This document shows, piece after piece, positions 43,536-56,002 of a stretch of DNA of 64,000 bases; within the stretch, counting starts at the first letter, position 1, and every line of letters begins with the position of its first letter. The stretch is from Dentipellis sp. KUC8613. Lineage: Eukaryota > Basidiomycota > Agaricomycetes > Russulales > Hericiaceae. The translations under genes and the position numbers were made by a program. The stretch is taken from NCBI GenBank assembly GCA_002286715.1, contig NSJX01000002.1, positions 1,164,396 to 1,228,395 of the forward strand, read 5' to 3'. The notes under the pieces are model-generated. The model was not told the origin of the DNA. It did no database searches and was given only the letters and a program-made list of their open reading frames with translations.

Positions 43536-44465
43536 TTACAATTGTTGCTCGACATTGTACTCCGCGTCAACGGCTCCAAGGAAATCCACCATCTTCGGGA
43601 GATCAGCACCATTCGTACGGTTCGCGGATATCGACGCACCAGTTTATGCCTGCTCTCGGCCATGCGTTTCCCTGCGTCCGTCTTCATGCGCTCGTGAATA
43701 TGCAAGAGCTTATCGTGGAAGTGCTGTATCGCCGAGGTCGGTTGCTGTGGATCGCCCTCCGGCGCATGCAGCGCGCTGCAAAAAGGATTATGTCGAGTTT
43801 TCACGTCGTGAAGGAGAAAAGACGCACTGGTTCGTGGCAGCACTGTACGCGGCACAGCGCAAGATGCCTGCAAGGCCATCAGCAAGTTGCTGCTGTCACA
43901 AAAAAGAAGCGACATACCAAAGGCGCCAATGGCGTCCAAACGGTCCGCGTCTTGCACGCAATGAAGCTCGACGCAACCATCATGCCACGCGCCCCACGCT
44001 CCCTCCTTGCGGAGCCTTTTCTCGGTCATCCAGCTCACGTTCTCCACGATGCGCGCGATGGTCTTGGCGCGCCCGTCTGCCACGAGGTCGATGGACGGCG
44101 CGTGTTCTTTGAGAGATGTAAAGAACGGAAGAAAGTATCCGTACGGATCGGCGTATGCGGATGCGGGGACGTATTTCTTGTCGAGGACGTCGTGGAGGAG
44201 CGCACTGAGTTCGACTGTCAGGAGATCGGGCGTGGCACCTGAGATGGTGTGCGCGAGGTGCAGAGCGGTCTTTCGGACGCGCTGGACTGGTAACGAAAGA
44301 ATTGGTGATTTGTTTGATAGATAGATACACGATTGAAACCGACTGACCGTGAAAGGCGTCATGAGAAGGGTCGTAGCGTGCCATCGTCTCCTTCATGAGC
44401 TGCTCTGCAGCCTGGAGGATAGCGCGTTCCTCGGCATTGGGGTATTCCGTGTTGTCGACGGTCAT
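43536..44465 (-). CDS. HD-domain phosphohydrolase-like protein
   Basis: A metal-dependent HD superfamily protein of about 220 residues, of the widespread uncharacterised YedJ-like group. The N-terminus is MTVDNTEYPNAEERAILQAA. Motifs in order: YDPSHDAFHVQRVRKTALHL (first His), LSALLHDVLDKKYV (the HD pair), NVSWMTEKRLRKEG and VQDADRLDAIGAFGI (last Asp), then RCAAYSAA and SAIQHFHDKLLHIHERMKT. The C-terminus, rebuilt over two more introns (52 and 47 bases), ends HKLMVDFLGAVDAEYNVEQQL before TAA at 43536-43538. All metal-binding residues of the family are present. The substrate is unknown, probably a nucleotide. It shares a 253-bp divergent promoter with the ZIP transporter gene. Confidence 0.85.
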
Positions 44466-44718
44466 CGTAAGCGCTGCAAGATGGAAAACGTTGAATGAAC
44501 GCCTGCCATGTGGGCCAGCTGTGCGGTGAACAACATGAAGACGCGTGAGTCAAGGACGCTTCCGAAAGGAACGCGTCGACGCGCTGATTAGATATCGGGG
44601 GTTGCCGGGTATTATCAGTTGGTGGTCGTCGCCAGAGTCGCGCATCTCTACCGTCACCGCACAGCACGCGACACGCGACTACGAGGCCTTGCAGTACTTC
44701 GCCTCTCCGACCTCAGCA

Positions 44719-47109
44719 ATGGCCATCCTGTCTCGGCGCACCCTCCTTTCCGCTCTTTTCTCACTGTCCTTCCTTGCCATCTGCGTGGGCCGTGTGAATG
44801 CCACGTCGAAGCCCAAGACTGAACTGCTTACCATCCGGGTACGTGCCTCCCCCCTTTTCAGACGTGTGCATCCTGCTTCTGCAGTGCGCACGTGTGCCAA
44901 TTCGACCGCTTCAGCTATGCGAGGACCGTGCTGGTTGTGACTGACATCATCGGCAGGAGGCAGAACTCGCGCAGTGCACCGTCGTGCAGCAATTGTCTCA
45001 ACTCAAGCGGGACACCGAGGGCGATGAATCGCCTGTGATGCGCCAGGTGTTCGCATGGCTCTTCCCATTCGGCCCAGGATGGAACTCAGGTGCGCATATT
45101 CTCTTCACGCTGCGGCCGCGTTCCTCACATTGCGTAAATCCGCTGCAGTCCTGGGGACGTTCTACATAAGCTCGTGCGCGTTTCAGACTTCGGGAAGACG
45201 CGTCGCGAGATGAACTGACGACCTTGTATAGCGTTCCGAACTTCATATTGGCGTTCATCCCGGCCCAAATCAACCGGGACACTCTGAACACGATGACGGC
45301 CTTTGCTGTAAGTTTACCCTCGCCCTCTGCCCCGCCATCAGCGCGTTCCAGGGCGCGAGTTGCCAACACTGATCGCACCGTATCTCCGCCTTCAGACGGG
45401 GGGCCTCCTCTCTGACGTCTTTCTGCACCTGGTGCCTCACGCGTTCATGGGCGAGCACCAGGACGGGTCTGTGCATTTCGTAATGGTCGAGGAAAAGCGC
45501 AACATTCTCATAGGGTGCGTGTCGGTCTCGCGCACCTCCCCATCTCCGACGTCGCGTTCCATCAGAAGGCGGTCGTGCAGCGAGTGGGGGGTGCTCGCGT
45601 TCGTTGGCTACGGCTGACCGTTGCGCCGCGACGCACGTTCATCGCAGGCTGGCCATCTTCGTTGGGTTTGCCGCCTTTTTCATCATGGAGAAGACATTAC
45701 GTGTTTTGGGGGGCGAGGAGGGCCACTCGCACTCCCACCACGAGCACGATGAGAAGGAGAACGGCAGCGTCGCAGACTCCGGAAGCTCTTCGGGGGTGGC
45801 AAAAGGCAATGCGGAAGGGCTGCGTGCGCGCACCACTGGACAGGACGACAAAGCAGCGAAGCACGAACACGAACACGAAGAAGAGTCGGGAAGTTCGCCA
45901 TCCAAGCTGTCGGCGTATCTCAATCTGTTTGGCGACTTTGTACACAACATGTGAGATCTGGCGCCCAGCGTTGCATCTCCATAACACCATTTCTGACCCT
46001 GGCTTGGCTTCTTCGTCTGCAGCACGGATGGCCTCGCGTACGTGAATCCCGCACGTTCCTGCCCTGCAGCCGTCTCATGACCGAGGTTGTTGCTTCGGAC
46101 TTTGACTTGTCTATCTGATCAGAATGGCGGCCTCGTTCTACTCAAGCCCGCTCATCGGTGCGACGACCACGCTGGCGTGCTTCGCACACGAGATCCCGCA
46201 CGAGATTGCAGACTACAGCATCCTCATCCGCAGCGGGTTTACAAAACGGCAGGCCATGCAGTCGCAGTTCCTTACGGCAGTGGGCGCGTTTGTGAGTTCT
46301 CGTTTCTGTATCGAGTATCGTGGTTGCGCTGCCCCCTTGCGTGTTTTCAACACCCGACGCGATGCTCCGGTTATCTCGAGCGCAGCACCAGAGGGGTCCC
46401 GATTGCGCTGGCTAGAGTCGAGATGCTGTTTCTGACGCTGATCATATTGCTGCAACGCATGCGTGTTCCTGATCCATCCGTTTAGGTTGGGTGAGTTTCA
46501 AACTACTGCTATTTATTGCGTGCCGTATCGTGAACCGGAGATTGTAACCTAACAGGACGTTCATGGGAATCGCGATTCACAACCTGTCGGCATCCACGAA
46601 TGCGGAAGATGAGTCTCTGGATCTCGCTGCCGGCGTGCGCCAGGACGCAGCAGGCATCTTGGGCACGACGGTGCAGGCCGCCGATCTGGTACGTGCAGCC
46701 ATGCATCACGGGGGCTCGGAAGCTGAACTCGGGGACGGGGCAGGTGATTCCGTTTGTCGCAGGAGGGTTCTTGTACATCGGCGCGGTGGCTGTTCTTCCA
46801 ACGTAGGCTGCGCCTCGCTATGTCCCTGATCCGAGACTGATCGCGCGTGGCTTGCTTCGAACAGGCTTCTGGCTGAGAGCAAAAGCGGAAAACAGGCGCT
46901 CCGGGAGGTACGAGTGCTTGCACGGGTGTGGATATGGCTGCCTCATGGGGGCGCACTGACGTCGCGATTTTATTTGGTGGGATCTAGTTTGGGGCAATGG
47001 CATTTGGTGTGCTGTGCATGTTTCTGGTTGCGTGCGTCTATCTCTCGGTTTATGAGTGGATGTACCTGGACTGAGGGCTTCTTGTTTTCCATACAGATGG
47101 AACGAGTGA
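44719..47109 (+). CDS. ZIP zinc transporter (KE4/LIV-1 type)
   Basis: Imports zinc into the cytosol, in this subgroup usually from the ER, Golgi or other endomembranes. A signal peptide (MAILSRRTLLSALFSLSFLA) leads to helices including NFILAFIPAQI and GGLLSDVFLHLVPHAFMG. A cytosolic His-rich loop (GHSHSHHEHDEKENG and KHEHEHEEE) follows. The metal site is formed by HNITDGLA in helix 4 and HEIPHEIADYSILIRSG in helix 5, the LIV-1 signature. It ends GVLCMFLVAWNE and TGA at 47107-47109. About ten introns. One exon is only 15 bases (46023-46037) and encodes TDGLA of the metal site. The final codons also lie in a very small last exon. Confidence 0.9.
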
Positions 47110-47796
47110 GGGTGGGAGGTGTGTGGTGGCGGATTGGAGGGGGAAGAGGAGGTCGTGTGACAGGAATTGGGATGAGACAGCCAATGCGAGAAGAGGGCAG
47201 AGGAGCACGCGGGATACTGAAAGTAGAGCAGAAGCAGTAGACGCTAGGTACCAGATGGATATAGCGGCCTCGTGGAGAAACGGGACGTCGGTCGCGAAGG
47301 AAGAGGACTGGAGGAGCTATGCAGGAGCTTGTTCCGAGAATCTGATGCCGTCTCGATGGCCGAGCAACGTGCGCAAGCTGCGACGCGTCGTTGGCTGCAC
47401 TCACAGACGTCAGCGGCTACCTCGAATCTCTGCTTTTTCAGCCACACGACCATTTCTACCTCCTCCTCCTTTTCTTTCCCTCCTTTTCTTCGCATCTCCC
47501 TCTCCCTCCTCACCCCCGTCTCTCCAGTCCCCGGCCTGCGTCCTCCGCACAAGCCAGCCCAGATATCTCGTAAATCGTCGTCTTGATCATCGCGTCCTTT
47601 TCTCAACCCCTCCGACACGTCAGCTTCCCCTCGCATTACGTCTCCTTTCAATCTTCCCGGCACCGCAATCCTTCGTGTCTTGTTCCCGACTCATGAAGTC
47701 ATATTGAACACCCTGGCTGCCCTGTCTTCCCACCCGCTCAGCTCTTACCCCCACCCCACCACCCGCCCCACCCCTCTCCAGTCCGCCAATCTACCC
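47110..47796. other. Intergenic
   Basis: 3' flank of the ZIP gene and promoter of the Nudix gene, with a long C/T-rich tract at 47440-47770. No gene seen. Confidence 0.5.
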
Positions 47797-48403
47797 ATGG
47801 CGAACAAAGGCCGCGCCCAGCCCCGTGTCGTGTGCTGCGCCATCCCCATCGCACGCGCAGCTGGAAAGGTCCTCGTCATCACCAGCCGCAAAAGACCAGA
47901 CGTCTGGGTTTGTGAGTAAACGTCCTTTTCGTATCCTGCGCCGCGCTGGTGTGCCTTTGCCGCCATCATTGCGTCCGCGCCGTGTCAGCTGAGGTACTGA
48001 TTGTTCTTTTTCCATGTTACGGTCATCAGTGCCCAAAGGAGGTTGGGAGCCGTCGGACGGCGTGTTGGAGGCTGCAGCCTCGCGAGAAGCCCTCGAAGAA
48101 GGTCTCATCCCTTGTCCCTCTACCCGTCCCACCCCATCCTAACATGCCCTCCTCGCGCTGCCCCTGCCCCCGCACACAGCCGGCGTCCGCGGTGTCATCA
48201 CGCGTTTCGTGACCACCATCCCGTCCGCGTCCTCGACGTACCACTTCTACGAACTCGACGTGTCCGGGCTTGACGCGGACTGGCTGGAGAGCAAGGAGAG
48301 GCGGAGAGAATGGGTCGACTTTGCCGAGGCGGTCAACCGCGTGTCCTGGAAGCAGGAGCTCGCCCAGGGCCTCATGCTCTCCACCCTCGCGCCCCGCCGG
48401 TAG
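47797..48403 (+). CDS. Nudix hydrolase, diphosphoinositol polyphosphate phosphohydrolase-like
   Basis: The family cleaves diphospho-inositol polyphosphates and diadenosine polyphosphates (Ddp1/Aps1 in yeasts). Three exons give about 136 residues. The N-terminus is MANKGRAQPRVVCCAIPIAR, strand VLVITSRKRPDVWVLPKGGW. The Nudix box reads GWEPSDGVLEAAASREALEE, then AGVRG, interrupted by an intron after EALEE. The REUXEEXGU half is intact. The Glu expected eight positions before the Arg is Gly (SDG), which is unusual. The C-terminal part is YHFYELDVSGLDADWLESKE and RRREWVDFAEAVNRVSWKQE, typical of the DIPP group. Stop at 48401-48403. Confidence 0.85.
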
Positions 48404-48724
48404 TCCCGGCGGCCACCGCGCTGCCCTGTGCGCATGGGAACCCGTCCGCACGCGCTGCTCCGCACACTGTGCCCCGCGTTCCGCGTCCGCGCCCCGTGCC
48501 GTCGCCGCACGCGACGCGACGTCAAAACCGCCCCCGCCCTCGGCAGCGCCCCGGCCGGCCACGACTCCCATCCCCATCCGGACACTCCTCATCATGTTCT
48601 CGACGCTCTTCACATCCACACGTATAGACTTCCGCCACCATCCACCGCTTCGCACTTGGCACCGCATAAATTACATGTTTTCGCTATTCACATGATACCT
48701 CGACGTCGTCGCGGCGCGGGCCCT

Positions 48725-48765
48725 CTACGCCTACACCTACACCTACATCTATATCTACGCTACAC
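48725..48765 (+). repeat. CTACAC-type microsatellite
   Basis: Degenerate hexamer repeat of CTACAC/CTACAT units just downstream of the Nudix gene. Confidence 0.6.
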
Positions 48766-49241
48766 CCCACTCACTCTCCTGTGTCCACCCTGCCGCCTCC
48801 GCCTCTCCGCCCCCGCCACACCGCCCCGCCCCCGCCCACGCCGACGTAGACACCTTCGCATACACCTAAATCTGTACAATTTACGCTACTTTACCTGCTC
48901 TTGCCCACTCTGCCACAGCCTCCAGTCACCAGTCACCAGTCCAGGACTCCACAATACACAATATGTACGTAGAGACCAGGGCCGCGGCGGGCGCAGGCGC
49001 AGGCGCGGGGTAGCATACCGCCCCTCTGTATTCATCTGATAATAATGTACGGCTCGCAGGGTATGGGCCCCATCTAATCCGGATCACGTTCGTTGGTTCG
49101 CCAGCGTGCCGTGTCGCTGTCGCCGTCAGCAGGCACAGGCGCGGAGGAAGGACAAGCACAGACAGTCACACAGGGACGCGCGGAGGAGGGATCATCATCA
49201 ATTCACTGGCGTGAGTATCACTAGTCGGACGTTCCTGTTCC

Positions 49242-49266
49242 TATGCCATGCCATGCCATGCCATGC
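49242..49266 (+). repeat. ATGCC pentamer repeat
   Basis: Nearly five perfect copies of ATGCC. Confidence 0.8.
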
Positions 49267-49713
49267 GCGGCGTCCGACGCGACCGCGCGGGCCAGTGTGC
49301 ACAGTGCGCGGCGGCGCTGACGAACCGTGGCCAGCGGTAAGTGCAGCTGTACGTATACCGCAATCCGCCCGGCTTTGATGCGCTCTGACTTTTTTTTGCT
49401 GATTTTAATTTTCTGTTCGGAATAGCGCTTACAGGCCTAGGGGTGCGCATGCATATGCATATGGCGGGTGCATGTGGGCGGCAGCCTAATGGCGAGGTTC
49501 CATGGATATAGTGATGTCTTCCCCGGCGGACCAGGCAGCGGCCAGTGGCTGTATGCGCATGCATATGCAGGCATGACGGGATCAGCGCCACTCACCAGAT
49601 CTCTGAACTAACCCGGTCGGTGTGTATGTGCTCAGGCTGGCGTGCGCGCCCGTTGGCCCTATGGAGTAGGCGGCATCCGTCGGGAGCCGGACGAAACATG
49701 GCCACGTCCCATA

Positions 49714-49737
49714 GGCTCAGGCTCAGGCTCAGGCTCA
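49714..49737 (+). repeat. GGCTCA hexamer repeat
   Basis: Four perfect copies of GGCTCA. Confidence 0.85.
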
Positions 49738-50633
49738 CGCCGCAGCGCCGATGTGTACGAGTATGCGCGTACATCCTGTAGGTCCCGGTGAATTGCCTTG
49801 TTTCCCCACCTGTACTGATGCTGCGAAATGTCATGTAGATCCGCCCGCACTGGTACCCATACAGTACTGGTATTTGGGATGCAGCCGAGGACAGGAGCTG
49901 CTCACTATAGCGCTGCGGCACGTCAGGTAAACACCATCATTTACACAGGGCGAGGAACTCGAAGACCGCAGGCTCTAGTGCCTCCGACCTCGACACTGAC
50001 ATCGACGTCCAACCCTGGTTTCTGACATCACCGCTTCCTGCTTCCTCGCCTCTTGCCAATTGCCTATTACCACAACATCTCCGCAATAGCCGCTCAATAA
50101 AGCCCCCGCGCCCGTGCAGATCTGGACACGCACGGCCGTGGGGCCCGTTGGTGCGCCCGCCCACGCGAGTCATATCTGCGTCTTCAGCCGCTCGCACTTC
50201 ACACCGATATTGCGCGCGCAGGGAGGGGAAGCGCTGGCTGGCGCGCAAGAATTGGGGCTTGCGGATTCAGACGCGTGTCGATTATCGAGCGCAGAGTTTG
50301 GGCGACCCCCAATACCAATATTGGCTTCTCTAAATCAGGACCATCGACGCCCGAGGGCTCGGACTCAATTCCCAAATTACCTGCCTCCTGGGTCGCATTG
50401 ACGTCCTCGACTCGGCGCGCACCTCCGTGCAGATTTCTAGTGCTCATCTCCAGGCCTATGAAATCGAATACACACGCGCACGGTGCACCTCGTCGGCGAC
50501 GATCCGATCTCCGCATCTGCATCCGCCTCCGAGTCCGTTGCCAGCCCCGTCATCCCATCTAGCATGGCACGAAACGGCAGCCATGATTGCAGATCCTCAA
50601 TTATTATCTCCGACTTCGTCTCATCAAGCATGT

Positions 50634-50687
50634 CATATCCACATCCACGTCCACGTCCACATCCACGTCCACATCCACGTCCATATC
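50634..50687 (+). repeat. CATCCACGTCCA 12-mer repeat
   Basis: Four to five copies of a 12-base unit built from CCACRT hexamers. In one frame it encodes alternating His-Ile/His-Val, which produces an artificial open frame. Confidence 0.8.
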
Positions 50688-52501
50688 AGCCCCCTTCTCC
50701 CGCACGCCGCACGCCGCACGCGTAAATCCCGCCGGCGTGGTTCTGATCATCGACGTGATGCGGGGTGTCTATCATTATGGGGATGGGATCGGGCGACGAC
50801 TGGCGCTCGCGGACGAGGGTGGTGGGATCTGTATATGCGGCGAACGTGCGTGGCCATGGGTGGCGTGGCGTCCGCGCGGAAGGCTGTGGTTATTTGCTTG
50901 GGGATGCTCGAGCGGTACGCGGTATTGACACGCTTGCTGGGCCCTAGTCTGCTCTTGCCTCTCTGCTCCGTGGGGCATGCATGTCTCGCTCGGCTCGCTG
51001 CTGATGTCAACCGCCGCTGCTTATCCGTATGTCTATATTGCTCTATGGTGTGGTCGTGACTCAAGCTACTGGGCTACCACTTCCACGTCTACGGCTTCGT
51101 GCTAGCAGCAGGCGTCAAGAGTCGACGCCATCCAGGCAAGCCGGCGACGCATATATTTCTCTTGATGTACTCGCACGAGAGTTCCCAATCCCTAGCTCAC
51201 TCCGGCGCTATCTGGGCATACACACGCTCACCCAGTACTTCACCACCTCGGCCGCTGGCGTCACCCACAATCACGGCCGCTCATTCAGCGTTTTCCCTCT
51301 CAGGTCACCGCTCCCCGATTCAGAGCGACGCGTAGCCTTTGGCACTTTCATTGCCGGGGGGCCGCGACATCGAGCTCTCGCTCCAAGCGTCGACGCCGGC
51401 ATCTTCGTTGGCAACATGCCGTCCCCGCGTCCCCGTTGCCACCCACTCGCACGGCTATCCGAGCCCTCTGCCAGAGCAATGTGCAATGTGCAATATGTAT
51501 CATACGATGGCGCCGGTGTTCCACCTGAGACGTGGAGTCCCCGGTAACCGTGCGTGACGCATGCCGCGCGATGCAGTATCAAAACTACTGCTTCAGCTCG
51601 ATGGCCGTCTCTACGTGTCCGCTGGCAGACCATGCAAGATGCCGAACCCGTACCACCACCTTCCTTTCTGGGAAAATTCGTGCATAAATCATCCAACAAT
51701 TCCCAGCAACCAAGACACCCGTCTTGGACACTCTTTTCCATCCTCCACTCCTTCATGGCCCGGGTTCACACAAAACCATAGTATCTCACCCTTGCACAAT
51801 CACGTTTATCAGCCACCAAGCTCGTTCCGAGCTCACCTCATCTCTCTCGGCGGTCACCCCATCACCGTCCGCAGCGCCATCGGCGCCCACTGCGACCTCA
51901 GCCGTACCCTCCAGAATTCGCGCTGCTCCCCTTCTACCCACCCCCGGCGGCTGATCTGTCGATCGCCGCCATCGACGACGCCTTCGGACGTCACTCCCAC
52001 GGCCGACCTGCCGCTTTCGGATTCAATTCCCTTTGCGAGCACTATGCTGCCCTCCTCCAATCCCCAGCAACCGTTGTGAGCACACCTCGCCTTCATTGGC
52101 ATCTCGTGCCCCCTCGACCTCTCTTGCTGCTCCTCTGCCGTGCCTGGATTTAGTTCCAGTGCCATGGCTGGACAGCCCCTCCCCCGACCTCAACTTGGAT
52201 GCCACCGACCGGATTCACTTCCAACTGGTGGGAGCTTGATGGATTCATTTCCCTTTTGCCTCGTTCATCCCACACCGTTTCCCCCCTACCTACATCCCAT
52301 CCTGACTTTGTTTGATGTCCACGATTTTACCTTTACTGCAGCGTTTACTTGCGTATTTATCAGATGGCCCTTAGCCTGGACCCATAGTAAAGCACTGGAA
52401 CAGCTCATTTGTTTCGAATGTACCCGGCTGACGTAGATACACACCCGTACCTACAAGCGCCCCTGCTTCAAATGCTGGCGCAATAGAAATGCTTTGACTT
52501 T

Positions 52502-52520
52502 AAAAAAAAAAAAAAAAAAA
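52502..52520 (+). repeat. Poly(A) tract (A19)
   Basis: 19 consecutive A, the longest homopolymer noticed in the window, in otherwise GC-balanced sequence. Confidence 0.9.
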
Positions 52521-53712
52521 GACCATGCAAGATGCGGCTCGCGGGCTTGAAGGCCGGTGAGAGCTCTGTGTCTCCCCTCAGCCGTTTCGGCGCGTCATTC
52601 CTCCTCGCGCTCGTCGGTTTCAGGTATACCGTATAGCTATACCACCAGAGAGCGGCATTCTGGACTTCTGGACTTTGATATATCCACGTACAGCTTCTGG
52701 CATTTCCGTTGAATTCCCTGGGCCTGAACCGCCCGTCCACGCTCTCGCAGGGCCGATGAGTGAGCCTGTGTGCCGCTGGTTTCGTCCCGCGATCCAGACG
52801 TTGTGTAGTTCGCAATGCTATTCATGTGTCAAAATTAGACCTCGCATAGCCGTCGAGTCCAAGTCAAATTACATGAAGTTCACAGCCGTAACTTGAACGA
52901 CGTGCAACGCCCACGCGTGTGAGGCCTAGGTGCACGCTATTACTCGTACTCGTACACACGCGCGCACACCAGGACCGGTACGCTGCTGCTCGTACACACG
53001 GCACGCGTACGCGCTTCTGAGTCATTCCCACCTATCGGCGGTACCTCTGAATCCTGGCTTTGCTATGCATGCACACGCGCATTACAACGCGATCTCAGTA
53101 AATCTTGTACCAATGCTCGAGTACACCCTCCACGCTATGCATAATACACTGCCACTGCTACTGCTATGGTACAGACTGCTACAGAAATTCGAACACAAGC
53201 TGATGGGTAGGCGACGACGACATCAACGACAACGACAACGGTACCGGTGGCTGCTCCCACACAGCCAAGGAATGCATAGAGCCAGAAAAACAACAGGAAA
53301 GAAGGAGAGTGAATAATTTTAACATGTGAAGCAGGGAGCAGCATGGCCATGTCTGTCGTCGTCGTCGGGAGCGTCGGGGAGGAAAAGGGGGTGGAGAAGG
53401 AGAAGCAGTAGCAGCAGGCAGCGGCAGCAGACACGGGAGGGGGCACAAGAGCCGCGAGCCAGCAAACCCAACCAAAGCGGGCCGTGTATCATGTATGTAT
53501 CGCATCTAGGTATAAGTATTCCCAGCGGCGCTGAAGCCTGGGCAGCCCAGCCCGCCGCGCGCATTATTACCGCAAATCCGTATTCAGGCCGTATATCGTA
53601 TATCTTCTCTGTGTCCCCGTGATGTGTAAGGGTGGTGGGTGATGGTGTTGATGTGAGATTGGGAGTGGTGATGAGTGGTGGTAGGGGGGTGGGGTAGGAT
53701 GGGGCGGATGGG

Positions 53713-55648
53713 TTATGTGCGTGTGTCGACGACGACGCCCGACTCTGGCGGGGGTGGGGTGGCGCCACTCTGGGGCTGCAGCTCTGCCTGACCGCCCTTG
53801 GCAGCTTCAACGTCATCGTCCGGCTTGATCTTCAAGATCTCACGGACGAATGACGTGCCCCAAAACGCCGCTGAGTACTTGGTGACGTACTGTGCACCGA
53901 CGCACTGTCAGGACCAGCACGTGTGTACTCCGTGATAGATGGTGGTGAGGCTCACCTTGAATAGCTTGCGGTGGTTCTCCGCACGCGTCTCAGCGTCCAT
54001 AGTAACAGCTTCGTGAATCGCATCGGCGACCTGCTGACTGTCCCATGGGTTGACGACGATGCTGCCATTCAAGCTCTGGGCGGCACCGGCGAACTCCGAC
54101 AGGATCATAACACCCTGACGCGCTTGCTGGCATGCGATGTACTCATACGAGACCTGTTGCGCGCGTTAGAGGGGCCAGAACAGCAGACAAGAAACGAACG
54201 TACAAGGTTCATACCGTCACGCGTGCTGGTAACAAGACAAACGTCGCTGACGGCATAGAGCGCACAGAGCTCGTCAAAGGCAAGCGACTTGTGCATAAAG
54301 TGGATAGGCATGAATTCAACTGTGCCAAACCGGCCGTTGATGCGACCGACGAGCTCGTTCACAGTTGCCCGAAGGTTCTGGTACTCCTCGACATCCTGTC
54401 GCGACGGCACGGCAAGTTGCGCGAGCACAACCTAAAGCGCTGTCAGCTGACCGGGTGTAAGAGGAGCGTGTTATTGACGCACTTTGCCGATCCACTCGGG
54501 ATGCTGCGTGAGGAACAGCTCGAGGGCGTAGAGTTTCTGCGGAACGCCCTTGATGTAGTCGAGACGGTCAACACCGACGATGACCTTGACACCGTTGAAG
54601 CGCTGCTCGAGCGCGGCAATGCGTTTCTTGACCGACTCCTTCTTGAGGTTCTATGGTGCGCTCCGCGCGTTAGCGACGGACACAGCGGCAGTAGGCAAAA
54701 TCCCTACCTCGGTGAAAGACGTGGGGTCAATGCCGATGGGGAAGGTGCCGACGTGCGCTAGCCGACCCTCGAACTCGACTCCGTTGGGCATGGTCGGGAG
54801 ACCGAGAATGCGAGTGCAGGATGAGAGGAAGTGACGCGCATAGTCGTACGTGTGGAAGCCGATCAGGTCGCAGTAAAGAACGCCAAGCAGGATCTCGCGG
54901 CGAACCGGGAGGATTCTGGGGAGCGCGGCGAAAGTGAGCGATGCACCGGACGCAGTATAGGGGAGGGGGCGCACCGGTAGATCTCGCTAGACGGGAAAGG
55001 GGTGTGAAGGAAAAAGCCGATCTTTACGCCGGGAATGGTCTCGTTTCCGAAGAGGGGGTAGTCCTCGTTCTCGAGGCCGTCGGAAATCTTCATGAGTTCG
55101 TTTTCGGTGAACTCACGGGTGTGCTCTGGTCCGGTGACCAGGCCACGGAGAAGCATGGGGAGAAGCATGAGATGGTAGTCCTGGACCCAGACCATAGAAC
55201 CCGGGCGGATCTGCTGACGGACAACCTCCGCAAATCGCATGTTTGCTTGGCGGTATGCAAGCCAATTCTCCTCGTCAAAGTTCATCTCGCCGGGGTGGTA
55301 GTGGAAGAGAGGCCAGAGGATGGAGTTGGAGAAGCCGTTGTAGTGGCGGTCGGCGACATCGTCATCGAGGTAGACGGCCTGGCAGGAGTACTCCTCCATG
55401 AGACGCTTGTCGACGATGGGCCTGTCCTTGGGAGGGATGTAGAATCCGGGCCAGCCAATCCAGGTGAACTTCATGGACTTTTTTGTGCCCGAGAGGGCGG
55501 AGACGAGTCCGCCGGAGGACATCTTGAAGTGGTACTCGCCCTGAGCATCCTTGTTGATGGTGATGGGGAGACGGTTTGAGACGACGATGAGGTGGGTGTT
55601 GTCGTCGACGGCGAGGTCGGCAGAGTCTGAGGGGGAGAGGTCAGGCAT
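53713..55648 (-). CDS. TPS1: Alpha,alpha-trehalose-phosphate synthase (UDP-forming)
   Basis: A cytosolic GT20 enzyme that makes trehalose-6-phosphate from UDP-glucose and glucose-6-phosphate, for stress protection and control of glycolysis. Motifs: HLIVVSNRLPITI, FKMSSGGLVSALSG, FTWIGWPGFYIP, YNGFSNSILWPLFHYHPGEM, MVWVQDYHLMLLPMLLR, VKIGFFLHTPFPSSEIYR, LLGVLYCDLIGFHTYDYARH, HVGTFPIGIDP, VIVGVDRLDYIKGVPQKLYA, EFMPIHFMHKSLAFDELCAL, VCLVTSTRDGMNLVSYEYIA and ILSEFAGAAQSL. It ends in a Pro/Gly tail (ESGVVVDTRT) and TAA at 53713-53715. There is no phosphatase domain, so this is the single-domain Tps1 type. The ATG at 55648 gives MPDLSPSDSADLAV. At least five introns. Confidence 0.95.
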
Positions 55649-56002
55649 GGCGGGAGGGGAGAGGGTGAGGTCGGGAGAAGATGACGGCAAGTAAGTTTAA
55701 GTAGGCCGATTACAATCGACCCCGTCGCGTACCCGATTAGGACGTGTACCATCGTCACCGCTGACGCCTCCAGCCCCCGGCCCTCTCGGTCCGCCCCCGC
55801 CCGACAACACCCCGCACGCTCATCGATCGTTCAACGGCCCTCGGGCCTACGCACGTTGCTCTCTCTCTCCCCCCGACATTAACTACTTCCTCGGGGCCTC
55901 TACTCGGTATCGGAGAACATGGGAAATCATCATTGGGCCGTAAGCATCGACAACAGTCTACATGTTCTACTAGAATATAGCACCGAACGATCCAGACACT
56001 GC
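55649..56002. other. Intergenic
   Basis: Promoter of TPS1 and 3' flank of the P0 gene. Nothing else recognised. Confidence 0.5.

Larger units (their letters stand above)
48404..53712. other. Gene-poor 5.3-kb region rich in simple repeats
   Basis: I find no gene with a recognisable domain or a consistent exon chain. Long frames (50427-51059, 51561-52079, 53319-53816 minus) come from C-rich or repetitive sequence or overlap the TPS1 3' end. It holds at least four microsatellites and an A19 tract. The part at 51750-52150 has the most coding-like composition but needs frame changes without clear introns. Confidence 0.55.

Noticed and set aside
50427..51059. A 210-residue frame containing alternating His-Ile/His-Val
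   Set aside because: The pattern comes from the CATCCACGTCCA repeat. No start context, domain or exon partner supports a gene.
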